Notes under the pieces: model-generated
The model's input: the letters and a program-made list of their open reading frames with translations, nothing else
The model's database searches: none
What the model was told of the DNA's origin: nothing
Assembly: GCF_000732195.1 (NCBI RefSeq)
Contig: NZ_JNNU01000028.1
Coordinates: 1-64,000, forward strand
Source of the DNA: Neorhizobium vignae
GTDB lineage: Bacteria > Pseudomonadota > Alphaproteobacteria > Rhizobiales > Rhizobiaceae
Reading direction: 5' to 3'
DNA: 64,000 nucleotides
Translations under genes and position numbers: made by a program
Shown here: piece by piece, positions 43,236 through 52,580 of the stretch
How positions within the stretch are numbered: the first letter of the stretch is position 1
Layout of the letters: every line of letters starts with the position of its first letter

Positions 43236-45881
43236 TCAAATTTCCGAGAGCAGGGTCTCGATCCGATCGACAAGCCCGTCCGCGCTTTGGCGGCTGAAGC
43301 ACAGTGGCGGACGCAGGACGAGGCGTCTGGGAGCACCGATATCCGCGACAATGCCGGGTCGCAGCCGTTTGCCGAGGTCCGCCGCTTCTTCGGCGAGATC
43401 GATGACGAGCAGCAGCCCGCTCCCCGATACGGCGGAGATTGCGGGAAAACGTTCGGCCAGGCTTTCAAGCCGTATCTTCAGATGGCTGCCGATCTCGCGC
43501 GTATTTTCGCGCATTTTTTCCTCCCGGACGACGTCGAGCGCAGCGATAGCGGAGGCTGCCCCGACGGGGCAGATCGCCGGCGGGTGCAGGTCCGTGGGGA
43601 GGTTTGCGGCGATCTCGGGCCGTGTCATGAGAAACGACGGAGCGCCGCCGTCCGGCCCGTCCACAAATACGATGTCCGGCGCGAGCCCGCGGTGCGAAAA
43701 GCCCCAGGTGTGGTGTCCGAGGCGGCCATAACCGGTTCCGGTTTCGTCGACGATCAGCAGACCGGCCTTCTGACGAAGTTCCGTCAGGGGCTCGTCCAGA
43801 TTCGCGGGCTCGCCATAACCCTGCGCCAGCACTGCAGCGACATCATCGAGATCGTGGATCATGTCGGTTGCCGTTCCAACGGACGGGACGGCGAAGAAGT
43901 CCGGATCCCGTCGATCCATCCGCAGCCCCGGCAGCCCGATGATGCCACGCTTGGTGGTATGGCTGCGGGCAAGCCTGAAGGCGAGGTCCAGCGCCGCCGC
44001 GCGGCCAGAGACAAAAAAGACATGGCTCAGCCCCTCGGGCGCAAGCTCGGTCAGTTGCGCGCGCAGAGCCTCCTCCGCCTCAGATGGGTGGCCTGCGGCG
44101 CGGTTGAGGAGGATGGTCTGCCGGTAGGTCGCGGCAGCAAGGCGCGGATGCCCGTAGCCGATCAGCGGCGCCCGGCCGCCAAGATCGAGCGCGCTGCGGC
44201 CCGTCGCATCGAAGAGGTATTCCTTCCAGCCGCGGACGGGCTGGTCGGGATATCCCGGAGCCGGGGTATTCGCGTCGATACCGAGCAGCGCCGACGGCGA
44301 AGGGCACAATCTAGACCATGTGCCCACGTCGGTCGGCTTGCAGAAGAGGGGCGGCACCAGATCCGGATCGAGGCAGAACCTGAGGCGCAGGCCGCCGACG
44401 GAATTTTCGGCCCCCGCGATGACGCCAAGCGGGTCGCCCGCGGCGAGTTCTGTCTCTTCGGCCAGCACGCATTCCAGGCCTTCGACATGCAGGGTCAGGT
44501 CGCGGCCGACAAGGACGAGGCGGGGTCCGGCGGTTTTCAGCGTACCCGCAAAAGGCGCCACCGCCGGCATCCGGGCGGGTATGCAGGCATCGATGTGAAG
44601 CGCGAAACTTTCCGGTTCCTGCTGCGGGTCGGTGCTGCTTTTGGAAAGCCGGTATTCGCCGTAACGGGTGCTGGCGCGGCCGGTTTCCCGGGCAATATGG
44701 GCAAGCAGCTTCCAGTCGTTGTCGGCGTCCGTCCAGTTTCCGCCGTAAAGAAGCGGACTGGTGACACTCAAGTCCACCAGCCGGAAAGTGTCCGGGTCGA
44801 TATCGGGCAGGAGGCGGCCGATCTCCGGCAGCGGTTTTTCCATGCCCGTCGCATCAAGGATGGCCGCAAACACCTGTGCCGGCGAAATGGTCGTTGCGGT
44901 GTTCAGTACGGCGCGGCGTTTCTCTGCGTCTTCCCTGGCCTGCGGGTCGTCGGGTGACCCGGTCTGACGGCTTTCGGCTTCGGCGGCGAGAATGCCGGTG
45001 CGGGCGACGACCAGCGGCCACAGCGCCTCGAGTTCGTTCAGGGTGAACGGATGGATGTCATGATAGGCGCGGATCGCCGGCAGCAGCGCGAAAGGATCGC
45101 CGTCGCGGTCGGCGAGCAGATAGGCGCAGGTATTGGCGAAACCGGCGACCAGCCAGCCGTTGGAAATGCCGGTGAAATCAGTCACGCCGGTCGGCAGCCA
45201 TGCGCCGTCCGTATCCTCGCCGACGACGGTTTCGCCGTTGATGTTCTGGTGCGCCGCCGCGATCCGCAGGCTTGGGCCGAGCGGCTGGATGCGCCGGAGC
45301 GCCGTCACCATCGCCTTGGCGATCACGTCTCGGATTTCCTGGTCGGCGACGGCGGACAGAAGCGTGACCGTCTGCGGGCCGGCCTTGCGCAGGTCCCCTT
45401 CCGGCTCGCGCTGCAGGATCGGATGTTCAAAATCCAACAGACTCTTTGCAAGTGCTGCAGAGATCGCCCCGAAGGCCGCCACGGCCTGGTCCGGCAGCCT
45501 CTCGCCACTCGGCGGGGCCGTGCCGTCGAGAAAGGTGAGGAGCCGGATGCGCCGGTCTTCGCCGCCGAGCGGCAGGACGAGCGTGTCGCCTCCATCCCTG
45601 GTCACCACCGGTTCGGGAACCCGCGGCCCGTCCGGGCTGCGCAGGATATGGCGCATCAGGGCGTGTTCAGCCTCGATCTCCTCGATAGGCCCTTCGGCGG
45701 GCGCCACCTTGAGCAGGTAGCGCATGTGGCCGTTGTCGATCAGGAAATAAGGGTTTTGCCGGCCCTCGATCGGGAAGATCTGCCCGGAAAGCCCGTAATG
45801 GTCGCGTAGAACGTCCTCGATCGCTTCGATCGGAAGGTCATTTGCGGGAGGCTCGATCAGTTCTGGCAGTACGTCGGACAT
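43236..45881 (-). CDS. kinase-aminotransferase fusion with both active sites altered
   Basis: 881 residues. Residues 1-310 resemble an APH-type kinase, about 410-500 a small beta-rich peptidase-M23-like or biotinyl-like insert, and about 540-881 a class III aminotransferase. This is the layout of large rhizobial fusions related to hydroxylysine kinase plus phosphohydroxylysine phospho-lyase. The kinase catalytic HGD...N motif reads HQN at 211-213 with D235-F236 kept. In the aminotransferase the PLP-phosphate loop reads SGRAAA instead of GSEAN, and the PLP lysine after PDIV is Gly742 (PDIVFVDGPDGG); Asp712 is kept. ATG follows GGAGAGG and the frame is intact throughout. It may be a regulator, scaffold or altered enzyme. 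Confidence 0.8.
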   Translation of the reverse strand: MSDVLPELIEPPANDLPIEAIEDVLRDHYGLSGQIFPIEGRQNPYFLIDNGHMRYLLKVAPAEGPIEEIEAEHALMRHILRSPDGPRVPEPVVTRDGGDTLVLPLGGEDRRIRLLTFLDGTAPPSGERLPDQAVAAFGAISAALAKSLLDFEHPILQREPEGDLRKAGPQTVTLLSAVADQEIRDVIAKAMVTALRRIQPLGPSLRIAAAHQNINGETVVGEDTDGAWLPTGVTDFTGISNGWLVAGFANTCAYLLADRDGDPFALLPAIRAYHDIHPFTLNELEALWPLVVARTGILAAEAESRQTGSPDDPQAREDAEKRRAVLNTATTISPAQVFAAILDATGMEKPLPEIGRLLPDIDPDTFRLVDLSVTSPLLYGGNWTDADNDWKLLAHIARETGRASTRYGEYRLSKSSTDPQQEPESFALHIDACIPARMPAVAPFAGTLKTAGPRLVLVGRDLTLHVEGLECVLAEETELAAGDPLGVIAGAENSVGGLRLRFCLDPDLVPPLFCKPTDVGTWSRLCPSPSALLGIDANTPAPGYPDQPVRGWKEYLFDATGRSALDLGGRAPLIGYGHPRLAAATYRQTILLNRAAGHPSEAEEALRAQLTELAPEGLSHVFFVSGRAAALDLAFRLARSHTTKRGIIGLPGLRMDRRDPDFFAVPSVGTATDMIHDLDDVAAVLAQGYGEPANLDEPLTELRQKAGLLIVDETGTGYGRLGHHTWGFSHRGLAPDIVFVDGPDGGAPSFLMTRPEIAANLPTDLHPPAICPVGAASAIAALDVVREEKMRENTREIGSHLKIRLESLAERFPAISAVSGSGLLLVIDLAEEAADLGKRLRPGIVADIGAPRRLVLRPPLCFSRQSADGLVDRIETLLSEI

Positions 45882-45966
45882 GAACCTCTCCGGAAGGGCG
45901 CTTCCGAAGAGGATAGAGCGTTAAAAGCTCGCGTCCATAGGCCTTTCTACCGACTTTGGATGAGCC

Positions 45967-46851
45967 TCAGCCCATGCGCTCCGAAGCGTAGGAGCCCGGG
46001 CTCGGCGGGAAGACGACGGTGCGGTTGCCGTTGATGAAGGTGCGGTGATGGATATGGGCGTGGATGGCGCGCGCCAGGACCTGGCTTTCGACGTCGCGGC
46101 CAAGCGAAACATAGTCATCGGCCGACTGCGCATGGGTGATGCGCACCGTATCCTGCTCGATGATCGGACCTTCGTCGAGATCGGCGGTGACGTAATGGGC
46201 CGTGGCACCGATCAGCTTCACGCCCCGCGTATAGGCCTGCTTGTAGGGATTGGCACCCTTGAACGACGGAAGGAAGGAGTGGTGGATGTTGATGATCTTG
46301 CCGGACATCTTCTTGCAGAGATTGTCGGACAGGACCTGCATGTAGCGGGCCAGCACGATGAGTTCGGTGCCGCTCTGTTCGACCAGATCGAGAAGCTGGG
46401 CTTCGGCCTGAGGCTTGTTTTCCTTGGTCACCTTGATGTGGTGGAAAGGAATGTCATTGTTGACGACCAGTTTCTGGTAGTCGAAATGGTTGGAGACGAC
46501 GCCGACGATGTTGATCGGCAGGGCGCCGATCTTCCAGCGGTAGAGCAGGTCGTTCAGGCAATGGCCGAAACGCGACACCATCAGCAGCACCTTCATGCGC
46601 TCTTCGGTGTCGAAGATCTCCCAATCCATCTCGAACCGCTCGGCAATCGGCTTGAAGCCTTCGAGCAGTGCCGGACGTTCCGCTCCTTCTTCGGAGAGGA
46701 AGCTGACGCGCATGAAGAACTTGCCCGTGTCGAGGTCATCGAACTGGGATGAGTCGATGATGTTGCAACCCTTTTCGGCCAGAAAGCCGGAAATCGCGGC
46801 GACAATGCCGCGCGTCGTCTTGCAGGATACGGTCAGGACATAGTTGTTCAT
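45967..46851 (-). CDS. purU: formyltetrahydrofolate deformylase
   Basis: 294 residues, the expected length. An N-terminal ACT domain (YVLTVSCKTTRGIVAAISGF, FDDLDTGKFFMRVSF) precedes a formyl-transferase-like hydrolase domain with LPINIVGVVSNH near 115, INIHHSFLPSFKGANPY near 192 (catalytic His) and ATAHYVTADLDEGPIIEQD near 218 (catalytic Asp). It hydrolyses 10-formyl-THF to formate and THF, balancing one-carbon pools. The open frame continues 264 bp upstream but without PurU similarity. Confidence 0.95.
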   Translation of the reverse strand: MNNYVLTVSCKTTRGIVAAISGFLAEKGCNIIDSSQFDDLDTGKFFMRVSFLSEEGAERPALLEGFKPIAERFEMDWEIFDTEERMKVLLMVSRFGHCLNDLLYRWKIGALPINIVGVVSNHFDYQKLVVNNDIPFHHIKVTKENKPQAEAQLLDLVEQSGTELIVLARYMQVLSDNLCKKMSGKIINIHHSFLPSFKGANPYKQAYTRGVKLIGATAHYVTADLDEGPIIEQDTVRITHAQSADDYVSLGRDVESQVLARAIHAHIHHRTFINGNRTVVFPPSPGSYASERMG

Positions 46852-47163
46852 GCAAATTCTCCCTCCTCTGCCATCGGTCGGCCACTCCGTGTATACATAA
46901 ATTTGGCGCCGGACAATATCCGGCCCCATACAGGACAGGAAAATGCCCGGCGAGGCCCAGGCTTGGTTCTGGAATGTGTACAGCCCGTCTTGTTTGTCTG
47001 TCCAGATGAGCTTCTTACCTGCCGACCTTAAAGCCGGCCACCCAAAATTCCGTTCCCTTTGCGGCGTCGGCGCGCGCATCACCGCCGCGGGAGCGCTTCG
47101 GGCAACGATTCGCATTTGCTAAAGGTTATGGTGGCAGGTTGCGGCTTCGCACTGGAGGAAGAC
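46852..47163. other. 312-bp divergent gap between purU and GH5 genes
   Basis: Promoters for both genes should lie here. AT-rich elements such as GTATACATAAATTTGG near 46893 are candidates. I see no riboswitch consensus or convincing gene. Confidence 0.4.
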
Positions 47164-48213
47164 TTGAAGCAGAGGTCTCGAAAAATCGACCGCGGCGTCT
47201 CGCGTTTGCTGGGCGTTCTGGTGTCCCTGGCGGTAGCGGCCGGAGCGGCCGAGGCAAAGACCGCCTGCCTGCGCGGCGTCAACCTGGCCGGCGCCGAGTT
47301 CGGCAGTCTCGGGGACGAATACGGCAAGGGCTATATCTATCCCGCCCGGGAAACGATCGATTATTTCGCCGGCAAGGGCTTCAACACGGTGCGCCTGCCT
47401 TTTCTCTGGGAAAGGCTCCAGCCGCAGCTCTACAAGGGGCTCGATTCCGCCGAGCTCGAGCGGCTGCTCGATACGGTCCGGCTGATCCGTGCGGGCGGCA
47501 TGGCGGTCATTCTCGATCCGCATAATTACGGGCGGTTTCGCGGCCAGCCGATAGGCTCCGAAACCGTGCCGCAGAGCGCATTCGCGGATTTCTGGCGTCG
47601 GCTCGCCGCCGCAGCAGCCGGCATCGACGGGATCGCCTTCGGCCTGATGAACGAACCCTATGGCATTTCGGCCGAAGACTGGCTTTCCGCCGCCAACAGC
47701 GCGATCGGCGCGATCCGCCAGACGGGAGCCGCCAATCTCGTGCTCGTACCGGGCACCGCCTGGACGGGTGCCCATAGCTGGCTTGCCGGCGATTACGGCA
47801 CCCCGAACGCGGCGGCTATGCTCGCGATTTCCGACCCGCAGGACAACTATGCCTATGAGGTCCATCAATACCTGGACACGGATTTCTCCGGGAAAAACAC
47901 CGAGTGCTCGCGGGCAGCCGACGCCGTGAAGGCGATCGGCGATGTGGCCGGCTGGCTTCGGGAACACGGACAGCGCGGATATCTGGGAGAACTCGCAGTC
48001 CCGGCCACTCCGGACTGCCTGCCGGCGCTTGCCGAGATGGTCCGAACGGTCGAGCAGGGCGCCGATGTCTGGCTCGGCTGGTCCTATTGGGCCGGCGGCG
48101 AATGGTGGCCGGAAAACGAACCGCTCAACATCCAGCCGACCAAAGGCGGCGACCGACCGCAGATGCAGGTTCTCTCCCGCGTCTTTTCGGAACAATCCGG
48201 CTGCGATCGGTAA
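47164..48213 (+). CDS. secreted glycoside hydrolase family 5 (cellulase-like)
   Basis: 349 residues from a TTG start chosen because it has GGAGGA 5 bases upstream and gives a clean signal peptide (KQRSRK basic region, LLGVLVSLAVAAGAA core, cleavage after AEA). An ATG at 47128 would place 12 extra residues first. The GH5 fold shows RGVNLAGAEFG near 37, NTVRLPFLWERLQP near 72, the acid/base Glu in GLMNEPYG near 166, YEVHQYLDTD near 236 and the nucleophile Glu in LGELAVP near 280. It probably cleaves a beta-glucan or exopolysaccharide outside the cytoplasm. Confidence 0.88.
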   Translation: MKQRSRKIDRGVSRLLGVLVSLAVAAGAAEAKTACLRGVNLAGAEFGSLGDEYGKGYIYPARETIDYFAGKGFNTVRLPFLWERLQPQLYKGLDSAELERLLDTVRLIRAGGMAVILDPHNYGRFRGQPIGSETVPQSAFADFWRRLAAAAAGIDGIAFGLMNEPYGISAEDWLSAANSAIGAIRQTGAANLVLVPGTAWTGAHSWLAGDYGTPNAAAMLAISDPQDNYAYEVHQYLDTDFSGKNTECSRAADAVKAIGDVAGWLREHGQRGYLGELAVPATPDCLPALAEMVRTVEQGADVWLGWSYWAGGEWWPENEPLNIQPTKGGDRPQMQVLSRVFSEQSGCDR

Positions 48214-48296
48214 AATTGCGCCGGATGGTTTAAGCGCCTGGAAGCAAGGCCGGACGTATTGCTGGTGCAGTGATCAAAAAACCTGCCGGCACGACC

Positions 48297-50129
48297 ATGA
48301 TGGACGCTCGACATAAATCCCCGGCCGCCGGGGAAACCCCGCCCCTGCCTCAACGCTCGGCTTCGCAACCGCTGACGTTCGGCGGCACTGTCGGGCTTTT
48401 CACGCCATCGTCCGCGGGAATCGCGCCGTCCGGCGTGGCGGTGCTGTTTGCCAGCCCCTGGGGACTGGAGGAAATGTGCACGCGCAAGTTCTGGCGCATC
48501 ATTTCGGAAAGGCTTGCCGATCGCGGCATCGCCAGCCTGCGGTTCGATTATCCCGGTACCGGCGATGCGCTTGACGACCTCGATTTCGAGGGCGGGCTTT
48601 CCGTCTGGTCCGACAGCCTCGTTTCCGCGGCCACGCATCTCAAGGCGCTTTCCGGTTGCGAGCGGATCGTCCTCGTTTCCCAAGGCCTGGGGGCGGTCGT
48701 CGCGACCAAAGCCGCCGACAGGCTCGAAGATCTGGCCGGCATTGCCTATATGGCTCCGGTCGTTTCCGGTCGCCTGCATATTCGCGAGCTTGCGGTCTGG
48801 TCCAGGGTGGTGGATGAAAATCTGGGCCTTGCCGACGGGCAGCGCGACAAGGCCGGCGTGTCCATCGCCTCGCACACCATGCCCGGCCAGATCGCCGACG
48901 AGGTTCGCAAGGTCAATCTGCTGATGATCGATCGGCAGGCCGCGCCACGCGTTCTGGTCGTCGGGCGGGCCGACCGGCCGGCCGACACGCAATTCGCCGC
49001 GCGGCTCCGGGCGCTCGGGTCGGATGTGACCGAGCAGGCTTTCGAAGGTTACGACCAGCTGGTCTCCAATCCCGCGATTGCGAGACTGCCGCTCCCGGTG
49101 GCGGACAAGCTGGCGGACTGGATCGTTGCGTTACCCGGTGAGGCACCCTCCGCGGCACACCGCACGCCGGTGCAGGCGGAGCCGCTCGTCGGTGACGGTT
49201 TCACGGAAATCCCGGTTCGTTTCGGCCTCGACGATCGGCTGTTCGGGGTCCTCTGCGAGCCGATTCACGGCCGTGCGGGCGCCACGGTGCTTTTCCTGAC
49301 ATCGGCCTACGACAGGCATGCCGGCTGGGGGCGCTCGACGGTGGCGCTGGCCCGGTCGCTCGCCCGCTCCGGCATTCCTTCGCTGCGTTTCGATACCGCC
49401 AATGCAGGAGATAGCCCGCCGGTGCCGGGCCGGCCGGAGCAGGTTCTCTATCATTCCACCCAAATTGCCGATGTATCGGAGGCGATCGACTTTCTTCAAA
49501 GCCGCCGCCTGACGCCGGTCGTTACCGCAGGCCGCTGCAGCGGTGCCTATCTCGGCTTTCAGGCTTCGGTCGCCGAACCCCGCATCGCCGGCAATGTATC
49601 CGTCAATCCCGCCGTGTTTCGCTGGTCGCCTGGCCGGTCGGTGGAGGATGCGATCGTCAACGGCACGCGCAGCCTGCAGGACTATCGCAGGCGGGCCCTG
49701 CGAGCCGAAACGTTCAAGCGCATCATCCGAGGTGAGGTCGATACCATTGTCGCGGCCCGCAATATCGCGAAGGGGCTCGGCAACCGAGCTAAGCACAAGA
49801 TCCTGCATGCCTTTCGTGGTTTCCTGCCGGAGGGCCGGGCGATCTACGGCGCTTTCCGCACCCTCCACCAGCGCGGCACCTCCGTTTCGCTGATCTATAG
49901 CGAAAATGATCTCGGCCTCGAACAATACGACTTCTATTTCGGCCATGACGGGTCCGGATTGAGCCGGTTCCCCAATGTATCGGCGGAGATCATTCCGGAT
50001 GCCGACCACAATCTGACGCCGGAGCATGCCCGCGCTGCCTATCTCAAGGCTCTCAGGCAAATGGCTTTCCGTTTTCCGCTGGAAGAGCTCGCCTATTCAA
50101 AAACGCAGGATGCGGTCGCTGCCGAGTGA
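48297..50129 (+). CDS. tandem alpha/beta hydrolase
   Basis: About 610 residues with two alpha/beta-hydrolase domains. Domain 1 (about 35-270) has FASPWGLEEMCTRKFWRI, LRFDYPGTGDA and a nucleophile-elbow region LVSQGLGA. Domain 2 (about 310-600) has FLTSAYDRHAGWGRSTVALA, LRFDTANAGDS, an elbow AGRCSGAYLG where Cys occupies the nucleophile place, YSENDLGLEQYD (acid) and DADHNLTPEHA (His). Organisation recalls hydrolases tied to exopolysaccharide or exosortase loci. The start is uncertain (GTG 48270 also in frame). Its end overlaps the GH2 gene on the other strand by 33 bp. Confidence 0.8.
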   Translation: MMDARHKSPAAGETPPLPQRSASQPLTFGGTVGLFTPSSAGIAPSGVAVLFASPWGLEEMCTRKFWRIISERLADRGIASLRFDYPGTGDALDDLDFEGGLSVWSDSLVSAATHLKALSGCERIVLVSQGLGAVVATKAADRLEDLAGIAYMAPVVSGRLHIRELAVWSRVVDENLGLADGQRDKAGVSIASHTMPGQIADEVRKVNLLMIDRQAAPRVLVVGRADRPADTQFAARLRALGSDVTEQAFEGYDQLVSNPAIARLPLPVADKLADWIVALPGEAPSAAHRTPVQAEPLVGDGFTEIPVRFGLDDRLFGVLCEPIHGRAGATVLFLTSAYDRHAGWGRSTVALARSLARSGIPSLRFDTANAGDSPPVPGRPEQVLYHSTQIADVSEAIDFLQSRRLTPVVTAGRCSGAYLGFQASVAEPRIAGNVSVNPAVFRWSPGRSVEDAIVNGTRSLQDYRRRALRAETFKRIIRGEVDTIVAARNIAKGLGNRAKHKILHAFRGFLPEGRAIYGAFRTLHQRGTSVSLIYSENDLGLEQYDFYFGHDGSGLSRFPNVSAEIIPDADHNLTPEHARAAYLKALRQMAFRFPLEELAYSKTQDAVAAE

Positions 50130-52580
50130 ACGGATCGTGCCGCCGGGTCTGCCGGCGGCGTCCGGGAGTGCGGCAAGGCGGATGCGCCTGATTGCCCCCG
50201 GCGCCAGGTGAAAGCCATTGTCCGAGGGACGATAGCCGGCGCATTCGATGCTGACCGATTGCGCAAAGATGTCCGTCGAAAGCTCCAGCCAGAACGCTCC
50301 GTCGCCCTCTGCGACCGAAACCGCAATCTCGGCATCGTGGAAAGCGCGGGCGCGTCCGAGCGGGAAATGGAAAGCCTCTGCGACAATCTCCCCCGTTTGC
50401 GCATGTTTCAGCCGCGCAACCGTCACGTCGTGAGAGGGTGGGCCGAAACGGTAGGCGTAGTTGGTGTCGAAGAAGGCGCCGAACAGATCGGTCGAGGCGA
50501 TGCTTTCGCTGCTGCGAGAAGCAAGCGTCAGGTCTCGGCGGCCGGATACGACGGGCATCCTGCCGTCCCGCAGGCAGGCGAGTTCGAGAACCACCGGCAG
50601 GTCGGCGGGCGTTTCATTGAGAAGGTGGATATCGAGCCCGTTGGTGCCCTCGTCGGCAAATATGGCCTGGACCGGCCGGAAGGCCCGCTTCAGCGCGAAC
50701 CAGGCAGGTTTCGGCGTGCGGTCGACGCCGACCACGCCCCAGCCGGGACCGTGCATGACATCCTGGAAGGTAAAGGCCAGCGCGCCGTTGCAGGTCGATC
50801 CGGGCCGGCGCCATTCGGCGAAAGCGGTTTCCATCACCTCTCCGGTCACCGCCCGGGAGAGGGCGAGATACCGTTCTGGCTGCTGCGCCCGCAGCATCTG
50901 CGGATCGGCATCGTAAAGCGTGCCGAGGTAATGATCGCGAACGTCCTCGAAATCCCAGTCCACGCCGGCATCACGGGGGATTCCGGACTTGCCGCCGGCC
51001 AGCGTTTCCGAGTCGGAGAGGTTTGAGAAAGCCAGGCATTCGGCTGCAAAGCGGATATTCGCCCGCCGCGCATCCTCGAGCGGCCGCTTGTAGGCGCCGA
51101 CACCGTAATAATGGGCGACGCCGGCATTCGGGTAGAAAGGCAAGGCGCCGCCGGAAGGCGAGTTCGCCACATAAGGCAGGTCCGGCCGGCAATCGGCTGC
51201 CAAGGCAGGAAGGATCTCCTCGCAGAGCAGACCTTTCCAGATCCGTTCCGGCAGGCCCAGCATGGCGCCTTGCTGATAGATTTCGCTGCCGCCGCAAAGG
51301 ACCGCAAGCGACGGCGAGGCCTGCGTCGCCGCCAGGAACTGCCCGACTTCCGTTTTCACGTGAATCACGAAATCCGGATCGCCGGCAGGATAGTCGAAAT
51401 TGGCGAACATCAGGTCCTGCCAGACCAGCAGGCCGAGTTCGTCGCACAGCGCAAAGAATTCCGGGCTTTCATAGGTGACGATGCCCGGAATGCGGATCAT
51501 GTTCATGCCCGCGTCTTTCGCGAGCCTGAGCCAGGGCTCATAGCCGGCGCGATCGCCCGGCAGGTTGACGATATCGGCGGAGGTCCAGACGGCGCCGCGG
51601 CAGAATATCTTCTCGCCGTTGACGATGACGGCGAAATCGTTGTCGTCCGTGCCGCGATCGATCTCCAGGCTGCGGAAGCCGGTCCGGGCGAGCGGGAATT
51701 CTTCGCCGTCGATCTGGAGTATCACGTCGTAAAGCGCCGGGGCGCCATGGGTATGCGGCCACCAGGGTTCTATACCCGGCAGGTGAAGCTCGGCGGAATA
51801 TCGGCCGCCGTCATTTGTAAAATGTGTCTCCCTGCCATTGCAGACGAGTCGGAGATCGTGGGACGATCCGTCAAAGGCAAGGCTGACCTTGAGAAGGCCT
51901 GCTCCGCTTTTATCAAGCTCGGCGGAGACGGCGAGCTCCCTCTTCTCCCCAGCGGGGAGAGGGTGTCCCGCAGGGCCGGACGAGGGGGCCGAAGCCAAGC
52001 GGTTATCGGCGATGCGCAGCACCGAAACCGGCCGCCAGGGGCCCACCGCATGAACCTCCGGACACCACCCCGGCATGAAGCCAAGTGCGGTCGTGCGGAT
52101 CAGGCGGAGACCCTGGCGGTTCATCAGCCGAGGACGCCAGCGGGCACGAGGTCCGGTCTTTTCCAGATGCGGTTTCAAGGCTCGAAAGCAGATCGACAGT
52201 GTTTCGCTGCCCGTCAGTTCCACCGCGACATCGTGGCTTTCGAACATGCTTGTCGAGGACAGGATCAGCGTCTCGCCGAGAAACACATCGGCGACAGTCG
52301 CAAGCCCGGCAAACCGCAGGATCGCCGGCCCGGGCGCTTCACCGGCAAGCCGGCAGCGATACCAGGCATCCTTGTCGATCAGCGGCTCGGGTTTGTTACG
52401 GTCGAAGCGGCCGGCGGCTTCCAGGGCCGCGGCGACCGTGCCGGGCACCATGGCCGGGAGACATTCCAGATCCGGAGGAAGATCGGACGGCAGAGAGCAG
52501 GCGCCCGGCTCCGTCAACGCCAAGGACCAGCCATCGGTAAGAAGGCTGGTCTTTGATCCGATCGGGATAAGAAGGCTCAC
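50097..52580 (-). CDS. glycoside hydrolase family 2, beta-mannosidase-like
   Basis: 827 residues from the GTG at 52580, which overlaps the DUF1839 stop (GTGA). An N-terminal sugar-binding domain (LTDGWSLALTEPG, AMVPGTVAAAL, DKDAWYRCRL), a beta-sandwich (ALGFMPGWCPEVHAVGPW) and a TIM barrel (AKDAGMNMIRIPGIVTYES) are visible. The usual acid/base NE reads LCGGSEIYQQ with Ser in place of Asn; a nucleophile Glu is likely in FAAECLAFS. No signal peptide is seen, so it acts in the cytoplasm. It is the last gene of the carrier-protein ligase operon, an unusual place for a glycosidase. Confidence 0.85.
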   Translation of the reverse strand: MSLLIPIGSKTSLLTDGWSLALTEPGACSLPSDLPPDLECLPAMVPGTVAAALEAAGRFDRNKPEPLIDKDAWYRCRLAGEAPGPAILRFAGLATVADVFLGETLILSSTSMFESHDVAVELTGSETLSICFRALKPHLEKTGPRARWRPRLMNRQGLRLIRTTALGFMPGWCPEVHAVGPWRPVSVLRIADNRLASAPSSGPAGHPLPAGEKRELAVSAELDKSGAGLLKVSLAFDGSSHDLRLVCNGRETHFTNDGGRYSAELHLPGIEPWWPHTHGAPALYDVILQIDGEEFPLARTGFRSLEIDRGTDDNDFAVIVNGEKIFCRGAVWTSADIVNLPGDRAGYEPWLRLAKDAGMNMIRIPGIVTYESPEFFALCDELGLLVWQDLMFANFDYPAGDPDFVIHVKTEVGQFLAATQASPSLAVLCGGSEIYQQGAMLGLPERIWKGLLCEEILPALAADCRPDLPYVANSPSGGALPFYPNAGVAHYYGVGAYKRPLEDARRANIRFAAECLAFSNLSDSETLAGGKSGIPRDAGVDWDFEDVRDHYLGTLYDADPQMLRAQQPERYLALSRAVTGEVMETAFAEWRRPGSTCNGALAFTFQDVMHGPGWGVVGVDRTPKPAWFALKRAFRPVQAIFADEGTNGLDIHLLNETPADLPVVLELACLRDGRMPVVSGRRDLTLASRSSESIASTDLFGAFFDTNYAYRFGPPSHDVTVARLKHAQTGEIVAEAFHFPLGRARAFHDAEIAVSVAEGDGAFWLELSTDIFAQSVSIECAGYRPSDNGFHLAPGAIRRIRLAALPDAAGRPGGTIRSLGSDRILRF

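Noticed and set aside
43287-44957. 556-codon plus-strand open frame
   Set aside because: Antisense to the kinase-aminotransferase fusion, which has a ribosome binding site and recognisable domains.
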